From Sporothrix humicola (Eukaryota; Ascomycota; Sordariomycetes; Ophiostomatales; Ophiostomataceae), in NCBI GenBank assembly GCA_021396245.1, contig WNYE01000153.1, positions 1 through 45,022 on the forward strand: 45,022 bases of DNA, given 5' to 3'. The notes under the pieces are model-generated. The model was given only the letters and a program-made list of their open reading frames with translations, made no database searches and was not told the origin of the DNA. Shown piece by piece: positions 11,901 through 22,873 of the stretch. A program made the position numbers and the translations under genes. Position 1 is the first letter of the stretch. Each line of letters opens with the position of its first letter.

Positions 11901-12804
11901 CGTGACGGCTGTCAGGTAAAGCAAAGTCCAGATCCAAAGCGAGGCAAAATCCATAAATTTCTGTGGTACGCTGTCCTCAGCGCGTCGAACAAGAGTAAAA
12001 CAAAGAAAACAAAAGAAAAAAGCGTCGATGGGTCCAGTGTTTGTGTCGTCCTGTACGAATGAAGGTTGGCTTGTGAGCCACAGCCAAATGACCAGATCAT
12101 CTTGTGTCCTGTGTTTCCAAAGAATGATAGACGGTCTCCAAAAGCTGTCCGAGGCTTCGGAACGAGGCAAGAAAAAAAATGAAGAAAAACGAGTCCATTG
12201 GTCCATGAAAAATCCCATTGTGACGAGGTCCAAAATTGTCCGAGAGTGTTGCAGATCCATTGAGAAGCAGAAAGCACAAAAATGCCGGTCCAAAAAATAC
12301 GCGAAGTCCGGTGGTTGTGTTGAGAAAAAATCCAGGCAAATTTGGCGGTCCAATGGTTGAAATTTTGTCGGCATCATGGGGGAGGGGAAACTTAGACCTG
12401 TAGTGACAAAACGGCTCGAAAGCACGTTGAAAATTATTGTTCGTGATGCCCGCATTCCCCGCCCTTTGGGTTCAGCGAGACAAACACAGGCGGGTGCTCC
12501 TGTCACAGAGCACCTGCCGCGAAGAAAAATCCATATTGTGGTCCATTGGTGTCATATCGGCTGATAGAATAGTTTCCAGAGTCCATTGGCTTTTTAATGT
12601 CGAATATCCGGAAGTTGTCGAAAATGGCAAAAAAGTAACTGCAACGTGAAAAAAAGCATTGTACAAAACCAAATACATGAAAACTTGTGAAAACGAAGCA
12701 AAGCAGTAAAATCAAAGCGGCCTCCCAAAAACGAAAAGAAAAATGCGGTAATACCTAGTAGGGGTGGGAATGTCGTTCACGTCAACAGAAGTGAATCCAG
12801 ACAT
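8970..12804 (-). CDS. C2H2 zinc-finger transcription regulator
   Basis: Proposed exons on the minus strand are 12804-12755, 10915-9788 and 9693-8970, giving 633 residues. The 94 bp second intron has GTATGT and CACAG signals and restores CNYDKFVDSHLKPYRC. Zinc-binding positions run C373, C381, C390 and H399 (an irregular finger), then C405/C410/H424/H429 and C441/C446/H464/H469, the last with a long 17-residue loop. Before the fingers are a QT/Q-rich stretch and Ser-rich low-complexity sequence; after them are Ala/Ser-rich sequence, a KGRKRKK basic patch that could be a nuclear signal, and a helical Ala/Gln segment. The first exon (MSGFTSVDVNDIPTPT) is inferred: it has an ACCATG context and splices in frame across a giant intron. 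If wrong, translation starts at 10896 (MLYLGAQPG). The target genes are unknown. Confidence 0.82.
11765..11772. promoter_or_regulatory. TCACGTGA palindrome (E-box)
   Basis: An 8-base palindrome with a CACGTG core lies in the predicted giant intron of the C2H2 gene, beside a related ATCATGTGAT. bHLH proteins of the Cbf1/SREBP type bind such sites; use here is an inference. Confidence 0.35.
12193..12589. promoter_or_regulatory. cluster of CCAAT boxes in GTCCATTGG context
   Basis: The nonamer GTCCATTGG occurs at 12193-12201, 12541-12549 and 12581-12589, and CCAATGG appears in the opposite sense at 12350-12356. CCAAT is the HAP-complex site in fungi. Recurrence of the same flanking bases suggests more than chance. 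The cluster lies within the predicted first intron, just downstream of the proposed first exon of the C2H2 gene. Confidence 0.35.
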
Positions 12805-15800
12805 GGTGTCCTTGTGTTTGTGTAAAAGCTCCTTGGTATGGAAAAAAAGTGTCGATATTGTGTTTCTCTTTCAAATGCAGTCCTGTCTGGCCGGACACCT
12901 GATCTGAAAAGCAGAAAACGAAAAGTCCTGGGCTTGGTTTGTTCCTTTATTGTCCCTTTGGTTCCGTACAATCTAACACGAGAAGAAGTCAAACGACTGT
13001 CTTGCAAATATGTGTCTTTGATTGAGAGCAGAGTGGAAAAGAGAAAATGAGAAGCAGAAGAGATCCTGGGAAAGACAATGAACGGCTGTCGTGTCTTTTG
13101 GTGGCGGCTTTTATGCTGTGTTGCGAGAGATCAAGAGAAGAAAGCTGAATGGAATCCTTTCGTTATACGGAAAGAGGAAGGGGAAAGTCCTAGGAATGGG
13201 AGAAAGTTTGGCAAGAAGGAAAATGTTAGGAGAGAAAATAAGAAGCTGTGGATACTTTTGGGCATGAAGATGAAGGAGTTGGGCAGGAAGAGAAAGAAAG
13301 AAGGAGGACGAACGGAAAAAGAGGACGCAACTGGGCTTTTAAAGTTGTCGAGAGCAGACTGGGCAATGGAGGATGGAGCCAGGTTGGTCAGTGTCTGGAC
13401 AGGGGTGTGGAAGAGGGGTGGGTTGAGCTGCAAGGATGGAAAGGGGGGTGGGGACGTGGTGAAGAAGCGGAAAAAAAATAAAAGATAAAATGAAACAATA
13501 CAACAGAAAAAGGAAATAATAAGAAAAAGGACTCGATAATATCGTCGAATGAAAAGATACAAGAACCTCGTCTTCCGTCTTGCAAGCCTCATTTGCTTCA
13601 CTCGTTTGCTCGAGTAGGAGTCCTCGTCCAACCATTTCGCCATCACAGTAGCACTGGCCACGGCCGCATCACCTGTTGACGCTGTTTTATGCACCTTTCC
13701 TACGGTCGTAGGCCAACTCTGGCCGCACAAGCAGACCGCAGGCGCCGGCCAAAATATGTTGTCTGTTGGCGATGGTCGTCCTGTCTGCTAGCGGTGCGGG
13801 TACAGGGTACAAGGGAAAGGCCTCGCAAGGCCAGCTTTCTGTGTCTTGTCTGTTGCCGAGTTGTGCTTCTCTCAAGTACACAGCGACTATCACGGCCTCT
13901 TCTTCCCGGCTCTGTTTGCTGTCATCCGACGCATGGCCGTCACACCGGCCGCATGTGTGATATGTCGGGCAAGCTTGATAGTGTGAGTCGAGAGTGTGCT
14001 CGTATGCGTGCGTTGTCACTGAACCACCAAATGGGAGAACGAGAATGAGGAGAGGAAAAGGGATGCAGCAAAAGGCACAAAAAAGGCGACGCTGCAAAAA
14101 GAAAGCAAAAAGGAAGTGACGACCTGCAGGACTTGGCCAAAAGGACAGTGCAGAGCAAAACGAATTCTGGAAAAATTCAAACGGAAAGAGCCGACGGAAA
14201 GGCAAGCCCCGCCCAACTTGCTGTGTTGGCGCCCAATATTGATGGCTCCTGCCGCTCCCATAGGCTTGGGAGCCCAAAATGCCCCACTATGACCGCCTTC
14301 TTCTGCCCCAAGGTATTCTGTTCCCTCTTTCGGCTAGTAGGCTTTTGCAAGGCACTTGTTGTGGCCTATCAACGGGCCGCCACGGGTGCTAATTCGTAGC
14401 TTTGATTTATTTCTCCTTTTTTATTGAATCCCCGTTTTTCTCTCCTGTCCTTTTTTCTCGGCGACTCTCTTCCACGTCTTGGCCTTTGGCCTTGGTCTGG
14501 CCGCGTGGAGCATGTGTGCGTTGGCACTGCAGGAAAGACCCCACCCGAATCCTTCGCACAAGACAAGGAAGGAGCAATGAGAGCAGATCCGGTTCTTGCC
14601 ATTGTCGACAGTTTTGTTCTCTTTCTCATGTGTGCAGTCTTCTGTTCTATTTTTTTCTTATTATTTTAATTTATGAATACAAGGCGCTTGCTGTGGTGTT
14701 GGCCGTCTCAGCATTCGGCGACTATTGGCATATCATTGCTCGCGAAACACAGTCTGCGAGACGAGACCGGCCAAAAGACCAGACCGACTTTCAGGCCCCT
14801 TTTTGCCGACAAATCTCTCGTCTCTTTTTTTTTCTCTCTTTCTCTTTTTTCCACACTTCCTTCGGCTTCTTTTTTTCGTCTTCTTGGTTTTCTTTCCTTT
14901 CTTGTTTCCAGCGCCGTATGGTGTCGTCTTCTTTTACGCTTATCTCTTCCAACGGATTCACTAGCAGGGGAAAAGGCCAGGAAAATCAAGAATTCCTGCT
15001 TCACAAGCGTGAGCATAGACCACCAGCAATTTCATAGCCTTACTTTTCTTTCTCACGACATCCGTAACGCCTCTCTTTTCCCTCACTTCGACACCTTTTT
15101 TCTTCTCACAATCCCCTGTCCTTGCCAGAGATACGAAGCTGATGGCCATCGTTTCTTTTCTCTGCAAATAAAAACGCACAAAGCACAATTCAGAGAATGT
15201 GATGGAAACCAAACGAAAGACAAATAATCAAGAAAAAAAGCCACGACTTCGTTGGCACTGCATCCTGCAATATTTCTGCAACTCTCATCACACTTTCAGC
15301 CAAACACCTTACTTATGCTGCCTGTCTCTTGGTGTGAGATGTGCAGGGCAACCTGCCTTCTGCATGTTTTGACGTATCAAGAGCCACAATGTCAAAAGAC
15401 GCAGAAAGACGGAAAGTAGCGGTGAAGACAAAAGACGATATCTGCGACGGAACAGCAAATGCGATTGGACGAATCTGTTGCATTTTCTCTTGTTCTTCTC
15501 TGAGCCGCCTTCTTTTTTCTTTTTTCTCTCTTGATTCTTTTTTGGCCCTTTCCATTTCTTTTGCCGCGGTTTCCTTCCATTCCTTCTTTTATTTCTCTCC
15601 TCTCCACTTCCTCTCTGTCTCAAGAGCACAATGAGTCTCGCTCAAGGCCGTGGCCGTCGGCCTTTGATATGAGAAATGTCTTGAAGAAAACCGAGAACAT
15701 GAGACAGTGTGTTCGATGTTGTGTGTAAAGTGGCAATGAAGAGCGGGCCATCCGGCAATACTATGGTCTTTTGCCCACCAAATGGCTTTTGACTGGCCTC

Positions 15801-18800
15801 CCACTGTCTTCTGACTGGTTATTGCTATCCTCTGCGAGGAGTACGACACAGCGTCAGACAGGCTGTGGTACATGGCACGCCCCGATTTGCGACACAATGC
15901 AAGATGGGGCTTGCTCATCCACCGTCCTTCGTGTTCAATAAGACGTCATGATATGGTGCCAGGCACATGGTCTGAACACATACTCTGTTTGGCCACTTTC
16001 GAACAGACTTGCTTCCACAGTACACACTTGGCTTATTGTCGCGTGCTGTCTTTGCTTTTTGTGTGTCTGGATGAATAATGGGGTGCCAGCAAAGAGCATG
16101 CAGAACGGAACGGAATCCAAAGATGCACCAATTGCCTTGATGCTGTATGTTAGTCGTCTTTGCGGCTCTGAAGCGCGATAGTCGCGGAGAAATGTTGCAC
16201 GACGTGCAAGAAAGTAAGTCCACGCTTTGAGCCAAATATTCCGACCTTTGACAACACTTGCTTTTGACAAGTCAAGTCACGTAGATAAGCACCGATCGTG
16301 GGATGCTGTCCCGGAATGACAATGATTCGCTTTCGGGCATTGGAAGTTGCCAGTTGCCTCCTTACCGCGTGGGTTGATGCAAGAGTCCCGTGATGAGTTG
16401 CAATGATTCGTGCTGGTTTGTGTTGACACGGTTATCACAATGAACCGCAGATCGTCAGGCCGGAAGGCTGTTGATGCCATTGAAGTCTTCGAACGACAAT
16501 GCGGCGTTTCGTTTTCACCATCTTCGTAACTGATAAGCTTTCCATTATACATACCATGATATGGCGTACATCCCACGAGGTCCACCTGTGATGTGCCTTT
16601 TACTGCTGAACTGACTTCCCCACGATCCTTGCTCAAGTCATCTTGAAACAAGGGCATCGTACGTGGACAGTCTAGACACGGCTGTCCAAGATGAGGCATT
16701 TCATCACTTCATGGCATGGCCCGAATTTTCTTAGTCGGTCTCTTGTCTTCGTGTGCGTATCTTGCCTTGAATAAGTGGTGAAGTGACAGTAACAAAGCCT
16801 GGCACTTCTGTGTTTGCTCATGAAGTCGAGTGTGGGGGAATGAAAGAGACGGACGGCGGTTGAAATCACACAAGTGTGGATGGCGTATGCCAAATATAAC
16901 CTTTTGTATCCCCTCCTTTCCAGCGCTTGTCCTTAAAGGAGGTCACTTCACATCGTCCAAGAAAAGAGAGTCGAGAAGTACACGACTTACCTCAAAGATG
17001 TATACCAGTCTATGAGTTTCCGGAGCTTTCCCATGACGAGTGATTTTGGCACTCACGAGAGGAATAGAGGCTCCCAATCGCTTTTCGATCTGTGGCGACG
17101 ATACCAACGACAGTATTAACTGTGACGACCACATCACGACCAGCTCGGCCAACAACAAGCGATGGCCAACGTCGGAGTGGAGCTTCGAGCTTTTGTCCAA
17201 TACCTTCGCATATTGGCTGCCACATTTTCTCAATCTTTCCTTTCCGGCTGGGATAAGACAGGTGGTTCTTGTGTTCTCGATCGAGAAGAACCGTTGAGCT
17301 CGCTCATGTTGTGCAGCAAACTTGGACCGCCTCATTTTTGGAAAGTATTTTCGCTTCTCAGTCGTGGACTCTTTCTTTGCATACTCTTTCATCGCATTGA
17401 GTCAAGCCGTCGGATGCTCGATTTTGGCTACACCCATAGCGGTATTTGTTCTGTTCATGTTGACTGACTCTCTTGGTGACCGGGACCGATGAGGTCTGGT
17501 GAGAACAAATTGCCAGTTCTGCAAAAGGCACGCAGAAATTACTTGATATCCTTGAGCCACAGAACGGGCACCGGAGGTGGGGCATAGACGTCCGACAATC
17601 GATCATTTTGCGTCCTTGGACAACCTTTGTTGCTTTCTCCATCTCACGTCCTGCTGTGGTCCCTGCCTGCCTTCACACTGTCTTCTTGCGTACACCAGGT
17701 CCACGTCAACATTCGCTCAAACAGGCAGCTGCTTTTGAGTACCCAAGAAAAGCCGATAGAATCACATCGGTTGGCGATGCAGAAGGTTTCGAAGAATCGC
17801 TCAGAACGACATGGCACTTGCTGCTATCGCAGCTCATGAATCGACTCGACTTGTCAGGGCGCGTGAGAGGAACAGAAATGACACACACGAGAAACAGGTG
17901 GCAGATGCGGAATCCAAACAAAGCAGGTATCTCAGTACAGCCGGTGCGTTGGGCAGCAATGCCGCTATGCATGCTGGACTGGACTAGTCCTGGCTCTGCA
18001 TTTACCCCATCTGATGCTCTTTCCAAGCCATACCAAACTAGGTGTGGGAAGGGCGCAGAAGAACAGAGTGGCAGATGGGGATGCTCGAGACAAAGACGGA
18101 GACAGAAAGACGTCCGATGCCCAACGCCCCATCCGGACGGTATCGTGTTCGTCGATTCGAGTCCAGTCAAATCTGTCGAGATCTTCAGGGCGGTTGTTGC
18201 GTTGGCCCCATCGGCATGGTCTCGAGGACCCGATCTCTCTGGTGCAATATGCGGGTACGTTTACTAACGTATGTGTTGATGTCTTTTTCTCGCTGAGGCA
18301 GGATGACCTTTCGTGATCTTTGCCTGTCTGGATGCTGCTTTGGTGCACCTCCGGTTGGTACCGCTGTATTGCTGCCCGACGAGTGTCATGCAGGCAAGCT
18401 TTGGCTTGAATATCGCTCAACGGTACCTGTTGCCTCCTGTCATGAGAAGACAAGGCGATGTATCTTACGTGTCGGAGAAAGAGAGGGTGCATTGTTGAAA
18501 GAGGAAAGAAGGGCGAACTTGATGCCAGGGGTCGATGTCAAGAAACGAAAACCACCACGGCAGGACGAAAAGGATCGCGAGGATGAGGCGGCAGCGATAT
18601 TGTTCCAAGCCACAAGTGTCGCATGGCCTTTTGCTGTCCAAGTTTTCCGTGTGCTTGTTTGCACAAACTTGCAAACCGGAAGGCAATGTGCTCGTTCTGA
18701 CTTGGTATTTGCACAAGGCCCTGCCTCGTTGCCCGAGATGAAAGTCGTGAGACAGTTCTTGTGCTTCAAGTGGCTTCGGTCTTTTGCAAACACTTGGATG

Positions 18801-20359
18801 AGAGCAGCTCGTGACTTTTTGAGGGTGTCGTCTGGAAGGCAGAGAGTTAGCAAGTCTGTCAGAAAGGGCGGCCAGGAACGAGGGCGAAGCCATCCCGGAG
18901 TCGCTCCCAACGCGCTTGCATGCGTCCATATGCCGGTGCGTCGGCTTAGCTTTCTCCATCTAATTTTCCTCTTTTCCTCCTTTTCTCTTGTTCTCTTTCG
19001 CCCGCCGCTTCTCTCCTCACTTACTTTTGTGTCTCTTCTCACTGGGCTAGCTGAACGCAGTGCTGAGGCGTTCGCTTCTGTTTGGCGAATTGGTCGGAAT
19101 CCTTGACGGCCAGCAGAGCAATTAAGAGACAATATAAGAGAGAAGGGCAGAAGAATAATATAAGCATAAGTTGTGACAAATGGAGACAACAAAACAGCAA
19201 GACAGCAGGGCAGCAAGAACAACGAGACAAAACAGACAACAGGAAGGCGCGGCGTGGCAGCAGCTGCCACATATGAAGCTACCGTGAAGGCCGTGAAGGG
19301 TGGGTTGCTGTTGCTTAAAGAGGACATGTTTTCCCCATTGTCTCTTTCCTGTCTCTTTGTCTTCCCCCCTTTTCCCTCCCTCCTTCCCCAGCTCCTGTCC
19401 TTAAACGGAGGACGTCGACACGAAATTTCCCAAAATAGAAGGCACGTCCCAGAATCGTGCCTCACCTCACCACAACTTTCTCGGTTTGACCTTCCCTTTC
19501 CTGTCTGCCTTACCCCGTTGCTTGGTCGTTCTTTCCTCTTTTTGTTACTTTTCTTGATCCAGTCTCACAAGATTTTCTGCTTTCCTGTTTTAACTTTTTG
19601 TCCCCTTGCTCTTTCCTATTTCTGATAATATTGTCGTTCCTGCCTCTCGTTTACCCTTTTAAGCTACCCGGTTTATTGCATCTTGTTTACCTGTGTCCAT
19701 ATATATTTCTATTCTACTTCATCTCGCTATCTTCAATGCAAACAAGAAGAGATCTTGGTTCACCTCCCGGCTATCCACGTCTCTTCCCGCCATCGCCCTC
19801 TTCAGGAACCGTGACACACCCTCCCACGCGACACATACCTCGACTGCTTGCTGGCATGCATGAACCATTCTGTTGATGGTGCACAAGAGTTTCTTTACTG
19901 TTTTGCTCATTTCTTCTTTGACCTTTTCGAAATAGTCGACAGTACTTCCTCTTCCCTTTGGATGAATATATCGATTTCAAGGACCAAGCCGTGCGGAATC
20001 ACGGCTGCACAATCTGGCCATTGTGTCTTTGCCCTTTGATATTTATCTACTTCTTCTTATTCAAGACCTTTTGCACAATTTATTCCTTCAAGGACTCACC
20101 CTGTGAGAGGACACATTCAGATCACTTCAGCCGAAGTTGATCATATTCAAGGCCGGCCGCATCTTGTTTGTCGTTAATGCTTTTTTTTGTCATTTCATTC
20201 TGAGAAATCAACGCAAATTCGCTCCGAGATAAAGGAATAGGAAACGGACAGAGAAGCAAGTTATTCCATCATTTGTCAACATCTCATCTATGCTTGCTCA
20301 AAAGAGAGTCTCACCACACGTCTTCTCGCCTCCCAACGCCATTGCCTTCCCACGCCGCG
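12805..20359. promoter_or_regulatory. 7.5 kb divergent gene desert between the C2H2 and MedA-like genes
   Basis: I see no credible gene. Several open frames exceed 150 codons (13131-13730 minus, 17608-18267 plus, 18440-19465 minus, 18303-19106 plus), but they overlap one another on opposite strands, lack recognisable domains, and follow CT- or GA-rich tracts. The stretch separates two divergently transcribed regulators, so it probably contains both promoters and long 5' leaders. The right 1.5 kb (from about 18950) is plus-strand pyrimidine-rich, as expected of a leader for the MedA-like gene. Short ATG-initiated frames such as 15389-15634 could be upstream ORFs. Confidence 0.5.
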
Positions 20360-20966
20360 ATGGAAGCCAGCAGCGGAAATGCAGTCTTTAATAACGACCC
20401 TGGATACAGAATGAGGAGTCCGGTGGCCTATCATCCCGGACAGTGGAATACGAGTCGAAGGTGCGAACCAAAATATGACCAGAGGCAAAAGAGGTGTCAA
20501 ACGGGGCGCGTCGGCAGTGGTGAAACATGCGGGGAAAAAATGACAAGACAATGGACACAGCAAGAAAGCGAGCTCCTGGCTCGAATCAAGACAGAAATTG
20601 CCCAGAATATGGATAGCCACGGACAACAAAATACAAAGACACGAGCTGATTCATCGTCATCGAGCAGTGGCTATACCGACGGGTATCAAAGCAGCGGATA
20701 CGAGAGCGCCCGTGATGCACCGTACAGACCGTCATCCAGGTAAGAAAATATGTACAGACAAGACGTTTCTTGAATTTGTGCACTTTCATTTAACCTTGTT
20801 TCAATTTTTTTTTTCTTATCTTTTTGCATTTTCACTTTTTTATTTTTCTTTGTTTCGTTCCAATAATAACAGACTTCCTTCACGCAGCGTGACATTTTCT
20901 CGTGGTGCAACAACCACATCCCCTTTCCAGGCCCCGCCTCACCCAAACGGCATATCGTCTACCATC

Positions 20967-21011
<45 letters not shown>

Positions 21012-22121
21012 TTTCATCAGTACCCCCAGTCACCGCAGTCGAGCTACAGCTGGCAGCAACCGGCATCATTTGCCTCGCCCACATATGGGGCGATTGGAAC
21101 GACGTTCAGTTCATACGGCAACGGTGACACGGGCCGTAATGGACACAGTTCCTTCGCCTCCAATGAGGACACAAATGCGCGCCACAGCATCCACCAAGCA
21201 TTGACGGGCGGCCAGAATGGGCTGGCCACTTCTGGCTCAGAGGCCGTGACAGCGTCGATGCCGCGGCAGTCCAGCTTCTCGCCAGTTGATCCAATGGATG
21301 ATTTCACAGATATCTCGCCGCGTTTGTCTGACGTGTCCATTGACAGCAACCACGACCGGTCGACGCCACCATCATCGTTGTCAGCGTCATCTGCGCAAGA
21401 CCGTGGTCATGCTGGCTATGATAGCAGCAGCGCATACCGAAGCAACAGCATGGGCAATGGTGCAGGAAGCGGCGGTGTCCCGATCGGCACTGGAATGGCC
21501 GGCGGTGGCATGCCCATGGTGAGTCGTTCGGATGGCCGCACTAGGTCGTCTCGGCGCGGCGTCAACCGGGACGAGTTTGACGGGCCACACCAGTTTCTGC
21601 CCCGTCCCACGCCCCAATACATTGCCATGCAGGAGCGAGAGCTGCCGCATCTGCCGACAAACCTGCTGGTGCAAGAGCAGGACAGCGTCTTGTCCCAGGT
21701 CAATGACCGCCTATCACAGTGTGCCTTTGACTTTGTGGCCCGGTACCAGTTTCCAGTGCCACTGACACAAGATATGAGGCCAGTCGCGCGCCCACAGGAC
21801 CGTGAATGGACCGAGTGGGTGCACTTGCTCAAGCGCCTGGCTACAAAGCGCCGCATCCCTGCACGCGTGCTGTACAATGGCCAGATCAAGCAGTTTGTGA
21901 CGATCCTGGAGAACTCGCTCGAGATGCGCCACGCTGCCCGGCATCAGTCGCGACCGTTGAAAGACGACCGCAACATTTTGCAGCTCATCTCGGCCGGCAT
22001 CCAGGTGGCCAAGATTCTCAAAGACGCGCCCGCCATGAGTTTTCTTGATCAGCTGTACATTGCCACGGACCAGCAGATTCAAGAACGCAGTGCTTCGGCC
22101 GCTGCCCGGTTCCGTTCTTGA
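20360..22121 (+). CDS. Medusa (MedA/Ren1/ACR1)-like developmental regulator
   Basis: Two exons, 20360-20739 and 20873-22121, separated by a 133 bp intron (GTAAGA...AACAG), encode 542 residues. The start at 20360 is the first ATG in the frame; the frame extends upstream to 20273 only through a TTG. Residues up to about 365 are low complexity (Ser/Gly/Asn-rich, 15 Asn in a row). Residues 366-542 form a compact conserved-looking block with PHLPTNLLVQEQ, REWTEWVHLLKRLATKRR, IPARVLYNGQIKQFV and DDRNILQLISAG. I recognise this as the C-terminal domain of the MedA family, nuclear proteins needed for normal conidiophore and spore-chain development in Aspergillus, Fusarium and Magnaporthe. Assignment is from memory of the motif, not a search. 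A 7.5 kb upstream gap fits a tightly regulated developmental gene. Confidence 0.68.
20966..21010 (+). repeat. (CAA)15 trinucleotide repeat, coding poly-Asn
   Basis: A pure CAA tract of 45 bases read in the AAC frame encodes 15 consecutive asparagines in the MedA-like protein. It should be length-variable between strains. Confidence 0.9.
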
Positions 22122-22873
22122 TGGGTGGTATTTTCATAGGCTTTTTTTACCGTTGTTTTACGTGGTTTTTATTTGACGTTTGCTGTACTTGTGCTTCCTA
22201 CTACCCCCTTCTCCTCTTTGCTGTTTTATGTTTTATTTCTTACTCAATTTTGAATACTACAACAAGACGACGGCGAGTCTACATTTCTTGCGTACTTACA
22301 CTCTGGCATACCCATATACTAAACGCAACCATATAAAAACACCACAGGCAGGCTATTTACTTAGTTCGAGCTTTATACCTTGGGTGGCATTCTGATTTTG
22401 ATTTTTGGTTCATTTGTTCTTGTTTGATTTTATTTGATTTCCTTTTGCAAGTGCTGTTTATTTTCCAGTTGACCCCTTTTCTAGTAAACACTAAAAACCC
22501 ATATCCCTTTGTTCACTTACAAGACCATTGTTAGTTGTTTACTAAACCACAGCACCACAGCATTAGCTCCAATAGAACACAGCCACTCTTCTCGAGATTC
22601 TCCTAGACAACATTTATACAATCAATATTTGATTAACAACTTAAAGGTAACATGATATTTATTGCTCATATTCATCTAGATGCTTATCAATACATACACA
22701 ATAAAAATCATCGACACATCAAAATCCAACGCTGCATAGAATACAACCCAAAGTCTTTGAAAAGGATGAATGTAAAAAAAGTGACAATTAAAAGAAAATG
22801 AAAGAAAATTCCAATACTCGAATGGTGATATGTAAAGGAGCAGTGTAGAATAGCCAAATCGTGCGCCGGATTA
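22122..22873. other. convergent 3' flanks of the MedA-like and Zn2Cys6 genes
   Basis: No gene seen. The sequence is A+T-rich with scattered AATAAA-like words (for example near 22700) and would hold the 3' UTRs of two tail-to-tail genes. Confidence 0.6.

Larger units (their letters stand above)
10916..12754 (-). other. predicted giant first intron (about 1.84 kb) of the C2H2 gene
   Basis: On the minus strand the donor is GTATTA after CCTACTAG at 12755. The acceptor side has a CTGAC branch point near 10955, a T-rich tract, then two AGs at 10925 and 10916, nine bases apart. Both join exon 1 in frame (TSDCSNFSSSG or TSNFSSSG). Most introns in this window are 57-133 bp, so this one is exceptional. 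If exon 1 is non-coding, the same acceptor may instead close a 5' UTR intron. Confidence 0.5.

Noticed and set aside
15389..15634. 81-codon frame starting ATGTCAAAAGAC in the first desert
   Set aside because: The start context is good, but the second half is a T/C-rich low-complexity tract. At most it is an upstream ORF in a long leader.
16943..17392. 149-codon minus-strand frame that reads somewhat protein-like
   Set aside because: The frame lacks a recognisable family, a good start context, and flanking splice signals that would extend it; a degraded gene cannot be excluded but is not supported.
17608..18267. 219-codon plus-strand frame in the first desert
   Set aside because: Irregular composition with no domain or hydrophobic pattern, rare-codon use unlike the real genes, and an overlapping frame on the minus strand (18170-17706).
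18440..19465. 341-codon minus-strand frame, with a 267-codon plus-strand frame over the same DNA (18303-19106)
   Set aside because: The two overlap on opposite strands, neither shows a recognisable domain or coding-like codon use, and both run through CT/GA-skewed DNA.
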